From a virus: 25,573 nt of DNA. The stretch is taken from positions 1-25,573 of IMG/VR virus record IMGVR_UViG_3300028197_000140; one strand, written 5' to 3'. The translations under genes and the position numbers were made by a program. The notes beneath the pieces were generated by a model. That model made no database searches, was not told the origin of the DNA, and saw only the letters and a list, made by a program, of their open reading frames with translations. Below, in pieces: positions 21,839-25,573 of this stretch; the stretch's first letter is position 1; each line of letters opens with the position of its first letter.

Positions 21839-22365
21839 TATACTTGTGCCTCTGTAGGGTCAACTTCAGCCGCTACAACATCACCTTGCTGTGCTTCTGC
21901 TTCAACATTCGGAGCTTCTGTAGCTGGATCAACACTAAAGTCATTCATACTTTTATAACCTGAATAGATGTCCATAATTAGCTTTTTAGGCATCATGATT
22001 TCTACTACCCATATAGGGTGTGTATCTAACTTACCTTTTTTAGTACCTGGTCGAATATCGTCCGGTTTGCGTATCTTACGAGGTTTAACAACTTTATCTT
22101 TTTGATAGGTAACTTTACAGTCGTAATCTAGTAATCTTTTGCCACCGGCAGGATCAGGCATTTTATTAAAATCCCACATAAATGCACAAGTAACCCAGTG
22201 TCTACCAATATTAGGTCCAGAAGCTAGTTCGCCATCAGCCCAGTTTTCGTAAACATATAAGTCAAGATCATCTAATACTCTTTCAAAATCTTTTAAAACA
22301 GTAAAGCCATAATCACTAGAATATATCTCTTGAATGTTTTTAATTACGTCTATAATATCTTTCAT
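21838..22365 (-). CDS. Conserved marine T4-like phage protein, unknown function
   Basis: A 175-aa protein. Its conserved-looking core contains GPNIGRHWVTCAFMWDFNKMPDPAGGKRLLDYDC (50-83), RKIRKPDDIRPGTKKGK and THPIWVVEIMMPKKLIMDIYSG. The C terminus is an Ala/Glu-rich acidic tail. There is no recognisable enzyme motif. I recall the family, next to the 233-aa partner, from T4-like marine phages, without a known role. ATG at 22365 has AGGAAG upstream and is 23 bases after a GATAAATA late-type box (22389-22396), so it is probably the first gene of a late operon that runs through the lysis cassette. The stop overlaps the next start by one base. Confidence 0.8.
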   Translation of the reverse strand: MKDIIDVIKNIQEIYSSDYGFTVLKDFERVLDDLDLYVYENWADGELASGPNIGRHWVTCAFMWDFNKMPDPAGGKRLLDYDCKVTYQKDKVVKPRKIRKPDDIRPGTKKGKLDTHPIWVVEIMMPKKLIMDIYSGYKSMNDFSVDPATEAPNVEAEAQQGDVVAAEVDPTEAQV

Positions 22366-22388
22366 TAGGTCTTCCTATCAACTACAAG

Positions 22389-22396
22389 TATTTATC
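22389..22396 (-). promoter_or_regulatory. Late promoter box GATAAATA (minus strand)
   Basis: GATAAATA, close to the T4 late consensus TATAAATA, lies 23 bases upstream of the ATG at 22365. It faces away from an identical box on the other strand at 22434-22441. The two boxes are in the only divergent intergenic region of the window (130 bases), which strengthens the promoter call. Confidence 0.65.
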
Positions 22397-22433
22397 AATT
22401 TAATGTATTAGCAGTTTACCTTTGCGAGATCAC

Positions 22434-22441
22434 GATAAATA
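22434..22441 (+). promoter_or_regulatory. Late promoter box GATAAATA (plus strand, phoH)
   Basis: GATAAATA on the plus strand lies 54 bases upstream of the phoH ATG, leaving room for a leader. A second -10-like element, TACTATAAAG, occurs nearer the gene (about 22465-22474) without a good -35. The matched, divergent box at 22389-22396 supports a bidirectional late promoter. Confidence 0.6.
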
Positions 22442-22495
22442 TTTTAGTAAGCAAAGTTAGTTTACTATAAAGTAAGTCATAAAGGAGGACGCTTA

Positions 22496-23218
22496 ATGAG
22501 TGCAAAGCGAGCTCGTAAGAGCAAAAACTTTCACAATAATGTTGTTCAAATTAATAATTACCTTCCTGAAAAGAAAAAAGAAGTTAAAATACTACCTAGA
22601 AATAGAAATCAAGAAGCATATATGCTTAAACTTGCAGATCACACTAAGAACGTTGTTTTTGGTATTGGCCCTGCCGGTACGGGTAAAACTTTGATTGCTG
22701 TTTTAACTGCTGTAAAACTTTTCAAATCAGGTAATGTAGACAAAATTATTGTTACTAGACCAGCCGTATCTGTTGACGAAGATCTTGGGTTCTTACCAGG
22801 AACACTAGAGCAGAAAATGGCTCCATGGACAAGACCTATATTTGATGTGTTTAGAGATTATTTTACGGCACGTGAAATAGAAGGTATGATTGCAGAAGGT
22901 GTAATTGAAATAGCCCCCTTAGCATACATGCGAGGACGTACATTTAAAAATGCATTTATTATTGCTGACGAGATGCAAAACTCAACAGCAAATCAAATGA
23001 AAATGCTACTAACTCGTTTAGGTGAAGGGTCTAAGATGGCTGTAACAGGTGATCTAAATCAAGCAGATCGTTTAAAAGATAACGGACTAATTGATTTTAT
23101 TACACAACTTAAACGTCATGGAAAAGTAACAAGCCTTTCAAGTGTAGAATTCTTTCACGGAGATATTGAACGTCACAAAGCTGTGCGTGAAATATTAGAA
23201 GTATATGGTGATGAATAG
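22496..23218 (+). CDS. phoH: PhoH-like P-loop ATPase
   Basis: A 240-aa PhoH-family ATPase, the only plus-strand gene here. The Walker A motif is GPAGTGKT (58-65); Walker B lies in AFIIADEMQNSTANQMKMLLTR, followed by GDLNQAD. A basic N-terminal 35 residues (RARKSKN, KKKEVK) precede the domain. PhoH is a marker of marine phages; it is RNA helicase-like and often linked to phosphate stress, but its role in phages is unproven. The ATG at 22496 has a perfect AAAGGAGG site 8 nt upstream, the best ribosome site in the window. A GATAAATA box lies further upstream; no host-type Pho box was recognised. It ends 3 bases before the stop of the opposing thyX gene. Confidence 0.95.
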   Translation: MSAKRARKSKNFHNNVVQINNYLPEKKKEVKILPRNRNQEAYMLKLADHTKNVVFGIGPAGTGKTLIAVLTAVKLFKSGNVDKIIVTRPAVSVDEDLGFLPGTLEQKMAPWTRPIFDVFRDYFTAREIEGMIAEGVIEIAPLAYMRGRTFKNAFIIADEMQNSTANQMKMLLTRLGEGSKMAVTGDLNQADRLKDNGLIDFITQLKRHGKVTSLSSVEFFHGDIERHKAVREILEVYGDE

Positions 23219-23231
23219 AGCCTAAAGCTCT
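23217..23231. terminator. Bidirectional terminator-like hairpin between phoH and thyX
   Basis: AGAGC-CTAAA-GCTCT forms a 5-bp stem and 5-nt loop that covers the phoH stop and the thyX stop. TTC follows on the plus strand and ATTC on the minus, so T-runs are poor. Position between convergent genes supports a weak bidirectional terminator. Confidence 0.4.
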
Positions 23232-23887
23232 TTCATTAACGGAAAGATCTCTGCAATAACTTTGGCACAAGAATGGGCAATATCCATATGTTCTTTTTGT
23301 GTGCCATTGGCTCCGCGTAACTCGATGTAGTGTACCCAACTGCGTAAAGTTCCGTTCATATAGAGTCGTGTTTTTGTGTTACCTTCAGGTAATACTACAC
23401 GAGCTTGTTCCTTAGCGATTCCGTTATGTATAGCCCAGTCGTATACTTCTTTAGCTTTGTCGATTACTTCTTGTTGTCTACTAGACCAAGCATGGTGTAA
23501 TTCAGAATCGAAGTCAATTTCTACACTATTCTGTCTGTTCTTTTCATCTTGTAGTCTTGCTTCACGAGTAACAAACTGTTCTCCCATTTCAGCAGGGTTT
23601 GCATAACGTTGACTAAACTCTTGAAATGCGAAGCTACGATGCCTTACAATCTGATGTGCAATATCTCTAGTAGTGTTTATTTCTAATACCGCATTAACCA
23701 TTTCTAAAGGTGACCAATGTTGATGCTTAATTAAGTATTTTATTAAACGTTCACTTGTCTCCATATTAATTTGTGCTGTAGGATTAGATACTTTAGCACA
23801 AAAAGCAATAAGATCTTGCACATTTTCTAGTCCTTCTTCTTTAAACTCGTCTGACGGTTTACTATAACTTACTAATTTAACTTCCAT
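23222..23887 (-). CDS. thyX: FAD-dependent thymidylate synthase ThyX
   Basis: A 221-aa flavin-dependent thymidylate synthase that methylates dUMP to dTMP using methylene-tetrahydrofolate, FAD and NADPH. The signature RHR-x7-S is complete: R82-H83-R84 and S92 in RHRSFAFQEFSQRY. Other family features are HWSPLEM (57-63), VLPEGNTKTRLYMNGTLRSW and the tail region with the HMDIAHSCAKV helix. The length is standard. It supplies dTTP for phage replication, useful in a strongly AT-rich genome. ATG at 23887 follows GGAG and directly abuts the stop of the oxygenase gene (TAAATG). The gene converges on phoH. Identification is secure. Confidence 0.96.
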   Translation of the reverse strand: MEVKLVSYSKPSDEFKEEGLENVQDLIAFCAKVSNPTAQINMETSERLIKYLIKHQHWSPLEMVNAVLEINTTRDIAHQIVRHRSFAFQEFSQRYANPAEMGEQFVTREARLQDEKNRQNSVEIDFDSELHHAWSSRQQEVIDKAKEVYDWAIHNGIAKEQARVVLPEGNTKTRLYMNGTLRSWVHYIELRGANGTQKEHMDIAHSCAKVIAEIFPLMKEL

Positions 23888-24421
23888 TTAAAACTCCATA
23901 TCTGCCGCCACAATGTAGCGATCTTCCATTGATTGTACAATACCCGGACGGTGGTAAATTTTACCTGGATAAATCATCCAGTGTCCTGTCTTCCACGGAG
24001 CAAAATAACTACCTGCTCTGTTTACACCATTTGGTGCAAGTTCAGTTCCTGCTTTTTCTAAATCTGTTACATCATCAGGTAAGTGCATATAGTATACACC
24101 ACTTACTGTAGTTGTATCTGGATTATGATTATGATGATGCCAAAGTATATCTCTATCTTCTACATGTTTAAGAGAAGTTTGAAAACTCCAGCTTTGAATA
24201 TTTTTAATTTGCACTTCTCGACCTAAGAATCTAAAACATGACCATATGAACGACATTTTAAGATCAGTAAATTCTTGAAATACATTCCAGTTAGTTTGAT
24301 ACTTAGGACTGTTCTCCCAATAGCGACCTGCTGTAATACCTAGTGCAACATCGTTACACATACGCTGACGGTCTTCTTCACTAATTAGATTACTCCAATC
24401 GTACAATTCGTAATCAACCAT
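23888..24421 (-). CDS. 2OG-Fe(II) oxygenase-like protein
   Basis: A 177-aa protein of the phage 2OG-Fe(II) oxygenase kind (2OG-FeII_Oxy_5-like). WHHHNHNPDTTTVSGVYYMHLP (94-115) carries the candidate iron-binding histidines H97 and H99; the distal histidine is H157 in YPGKIYHRPG, and R168 may bind 2-oxoglutarate. The H-x-H-N-P-x(n)-SGVYY layout is the recognisable signature. Substrate is unknown. It differs clearly from the 200-aa oxygenase near the polymerase gene. ATG at 24421 has AAGGA upstream and lies within the end of the zinc-finger gene (8-base overlap); the stop abuts thyX. Fold call good; function open. Confidence 0.8.
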   Translation of the reverse strand: MVDYELYDWSNLISEEDRQRMCNDVALGITAGRYWENSPKYQTNWNVFQEFTDLKMSFIWSCFRFLGREVQIKNIQSWSFQTSLKHVEDRDILWHHHNHNPDTTTVSGVYYMHLPDDVTDLEKAGTELAPNGVNRAGSYFAPWKTGHWMIYPGKIYHRPGIVQSMEDRYIVAADMEF

Positions 24422-24590
24422 TTTTATGATCCTTGTATTTTTTATCTCTAGTAAACTTAATATCGCAGTAATTGCATTTTACAAAACCTTCTTCAGGTAC
24501 ACTATAATAAACTTTAGGATGATCCATGTCTTCACCCATACAAGAAATACGTTCTTCAGTAGTATATATAATTGTTTTAGGATACTCCAC
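24414..24590 (-). CDS. CHCC-type zinc-finger small protein
   Basis: A 58-aa protein. Cys and His are spaced as C17, H24, C39 and C42: ISCMGEDMDHPKVYYSVPEE (15-34) then VKCNYCDIKF. This is the zf-CHCC pattern (G-x-HPxVYx, CxYC), as in the NDUFS6-like zinc subunit of respiratory complex I and small bacterial relatives. It should bind one Zn ion; partner unknown. The start is GTG at 24590, sharing one base with the TAG of the prolyl isomerase gene (TAGTG), the same junction type as the TAATG overlaps elsewhere. It covers the 168-base interval between annotated neighbours completely. The tail is basic (TRDKKYKDHKNG). Confidence 0.78.
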   Translation of the reverse strand: MEYPKTIIYTTEERISCMGEDMDHPKVYYSVPEEGFVKCNYCDIKFTRDKKYKDHKNG

Positions 24591-24910
24591 TAACCTGTCC
24601 GTAATATAACATGTACACCCCAGGGTGAAATAACTGGAGGACCAATGGTATCAATGCTAATAACTTTTACAGCTTCACTAAAATCAGGGTGCATTCTTTC
24701 TTCAGGAAACCAACCAAGGTCTCCGCCGTTTCTTGGGCCACTTGCACATGAACTATGCTCTCCAGCCGCATCTGTAAAATTAATAGTTCCTGCTTTTAAA
24801 TCTTTAATTAGTTTTTCTGCATCTTCTACTGCAACTCCTAATGGTCTTTCATGTGAGCTATTTTCTGCTTTATCATAGCTTAATAAAATATGTTTACATT
24901 TTAATTTCAT
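24590..24910 (-). CDS. Parvulin-type peptidyl-prolyl cis-trans isomerase
   Basis: A 106-aa stand-alone parvulin (PpiC/rotamase family). KHILLSY (6-12) with H7, AEKLIKDLKAGTINFTDAAGEHSSCASG (31-58), NGGDLGWF (61-68), F77 region PDFSEAV, and PPVISPWGVHVILRTG (91-106, H100) give the full parvulin pattern. Catalytic-site residues H7, C55 and H100 are present. It catalyses prolyl bond isomerisation and could aid folding of a phage or host protein. No signal peptide, so cytoplasmic. ATG at 24910 overlaps the stop of the upstream membrane gene (ATGA). It ends overlapping the zinc-finger start. Phage-encoded parvulins are uncommon. Confidence 0.9.
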   Translation of the reverse strand: MKLKCKHILLSYDKAENSSHERPLGVAVEDAEKLIKDLKAGTINFTDAAGEHSSCASGPRNGGDLGWFPEERMHPDFSEAVKVISIDTIGPPVISPWGVHVILRTG

Positions 24911-25101
24911 TTAAACTTCCTATCAATCCATTTTTTACCCACGTATAACAATGCTACAACAACTACAATAGCTGAAAGCACAATAGCTTCAACTACTATA
25001 TTTCCTTCACTTGCATCTACTTCAATACCGTCTGTACTAACTATTATACGACAATTTTCGCAATCTGCGTTTGCTTCTGCTACTCCTTTACCCCAAAACA
25101 T
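24907..25101 (-). CDS. Small one-pass membrane protein with CxxC
   Basis: A 64-aa protein. Residues 1-36 are polar with a CxxC pair (C14, C17; DCENCR), then STDGIEVDASEGN. A single membrane segment spans about 36-56 (IVVEAIVLSAIVVVVALLY), followed by VGKKWIDRKFK, a basic tail. The TM-YxGKKxxD end resembles those of the 269-aa and 691-aa proteins. CxxC could be redox active or bind metal, in keeping with the ferredoxin just upstream (inference). ATG at 25101 has AAAGGAG at good spacing and directly follows the ferredoxin stop. Function unknown. Confidence 0.75.
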   Translation of the reverse strand: MFWGKGVAEANADCENCRIIVSTDGIEVDASEGNIVVEAIVLSAIVVVVALLYVGKKWIDRKFK

Positions 25102-25452
25102 TTAATCTCCTTTACCTGGTTCAAGTGATAGTAATTCTCTCTTATTAGGTTTACCTGCCCATTCCTCTGCATCTTTAGGAACATCATCGGATCTTACTTC
25201 TGTAATATTAGGCCATTTATTAGACATGTCTGTATTAATGTTCATCCAATATTCTAATTCTGTACCTTGTAAAGTACCATCTGGAACAATAGCATCAACA
25301 GGGCATTCAGGTTCACATACACCACAATCAATACATTCGTCTGGATTAATTACAAGCATATTTTCGCCTTCGTAAAAACAGTCAACTGGGCAAACTTCTA
25401 CACAGTCCATGTGTTTACATTTTATACAATCTTCAGTAACGAGGTACGTCAC
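25102..25452 (-). CDS. fdxA: 7Fe ferredoxin, FdxA/FdI type
   Basis: A 116-aa bacterial-type ferredoxin. Nine cysteines (9, 12, 17, 21, 25, 40, 43, 46, 50) have exactly the spacing of Azotobacter FdI shifted by one: C9, C17 and C50 would hold a [3Fe-4S] cluster, and C21, C40, C43 and C46 a [4Fe-4S] cluster. Motifs [20 protein letters not shown] and [16 protein letters not shown], and the C-terminal WPNIT, are those of alpha-proteobacterial FdxA. It is a low-potential electron carrier in the cytoplasm. Cyanophage ferredoxins are plant-type 2Fe, so this type suggests acquisition from a proteobacterial host. The GTG start at 25452 overlaps the stop of the upstream gene (GTGA). Confidence 0.93.
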   Translation of the reverse strand: MTYLVTEDCIKCKHMDCVEVCPVDCFYEGENMLVINPDECIDCGVCEPECPVDAIVPDGTLQGTELEYWMNINTDMSNKWPNITEVRSDDVPKDAEEWAGKPNKRELLSLEPGKGD

Positions 25453-25573
25453 AGTTCGCCTTTATCTCTCATTTCTGCACGTATCTTTGTCGCACTAATA
25501 TTATGTATCTCTTTTCCTAAATCATGCTCTGTGAAAGTATACCCTACTCCTCGTCCGTAGCTAATATCAACAA
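25449..25573 (-). CDS. Nucleotidyltransferase, C-terminal part (5' end outside window)
   Basis: Only the last 40 residues are visible, starting [19 protein letters not shown] and ending [16 protein letters not shown]. The ISATKIR segment is the ISSTxxR-like second nucleotide-binding motif of cytidylyl/adenylyltransferases (HIGH superfamily), and the YGRGVGY lead-in is one I recall from nucleotidyltransferases of marine T4-like phages, where NMN or similar substrates are suggested. The stop overlaps the ferredoxin GTG. The sequence differs from the nucleotidyltransferase at 9873-10832. Substrate cannot be told from this fragment. Confidence 0.7.
   Translation of the reverse strand, partial: VDISYGRGVGYTFTEHDLGKEIHNISATKIRAEMRDKGEL

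Noticed and set aside
1-25573. CRISPR arrays, tRNA genes, insertion sequences or attachment sites
   Set aside because: No regularly spaced repeats, cloverleaf-like segments, transposase motifs or terminal inverted repeats were seen; small structured RNAs cannot be excluded by eye.

Overview
The window looks like part of the genome of a T4-like marine myovirus. It carries a T4 gp43-type family B DNA polymerase, a DsbA-like late-transcription DNA-binding protein, PhoH, ThyX, 2OG-Fe(II) oxygenases, ClpA- and DnaJ-like chaperones, a GH19 endolysin and a spanin pair. The DNA is strongly AT-rich by eye, genes are tightly packed, and no photosystem genes are seen. That composition and gene set fit phages of SAR11 (Pelagibacter) or similar AT-rich marine bacteria better than cyanophages, but the host is an inference. 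All genes except phoH lie on the minus strand, so the text follows the minus strand from right to left. No stretch above 300 bases lacks a gene; no tRNA, CRISPR array or insertion sequence was seen.

Right end (25573 to 23222): a cut nucleotidyltransferase, an Azotobacter FdI-type 7Fe ferredoxin, a one-pass membrane protein, a parvulin prolyl isomerase, a 58-aa CHCC zinc-finger protein, a 2OG-Fe(II) oxygenase and ThyX. This is an auxiliary-metabolism and redox block linked by stop/start overlaps. phoH (22496-23218, plus) meets thyX tail to tail at a small hairpin. It is divided from the next minus-strand operon by two divergent GATAAATA boxes that look like T4-type late promoters.

Middle (22365 to 17346): two conserved proteins of unknown role, then a lysis block. 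This holds the GH19 plus peptidoglycan-binding endolysin, a Rz-like i-spanin, an overlapping o-spanin lipoprotein, and a second 50-aa lipoprotein gene that overlaps the first. Next come a one-pass membrane protein, a 35-aa peptide with 11 cysteines (metallothionein-like), a one-pass protein with an MscS-like beta domain, a two-TM holin-like protein and DnaJ. ClpA (17290-15032) has its own consensus sigma70 promoter and keeps the IGF loop used to dock ClpP.

Left-middle (15057 to 5645): three small proteins, then nine consecutive genes (13751 to 5645) whose products all carry a [L/I]-x-E motif near the N terminus. This resembles the capsid-targeting and prohead-protease sites of T4 internal head proteins. 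The block includes a PD-(D/E)XK nuclease-like protein, a nucleotidyltransferase and a HAD phosphatase-like protein, so I read it as a candidate set of enzymes packaged inside the head. This is the most interesting system in the window.

Left end (5641 to 1): a protein of unknown function, DsbA behind a consensus sigma70 promoter, a membrane protein, a second 2OG-Fe(II) oxygenase, DNA polymerase, a cupin, and a metal-dependent-type Kdo-8-phosphate synthase (KdsA) cut by the left edge. Part of the KdsA active-site region has a GC-rich patch with foreign-looking codon use.
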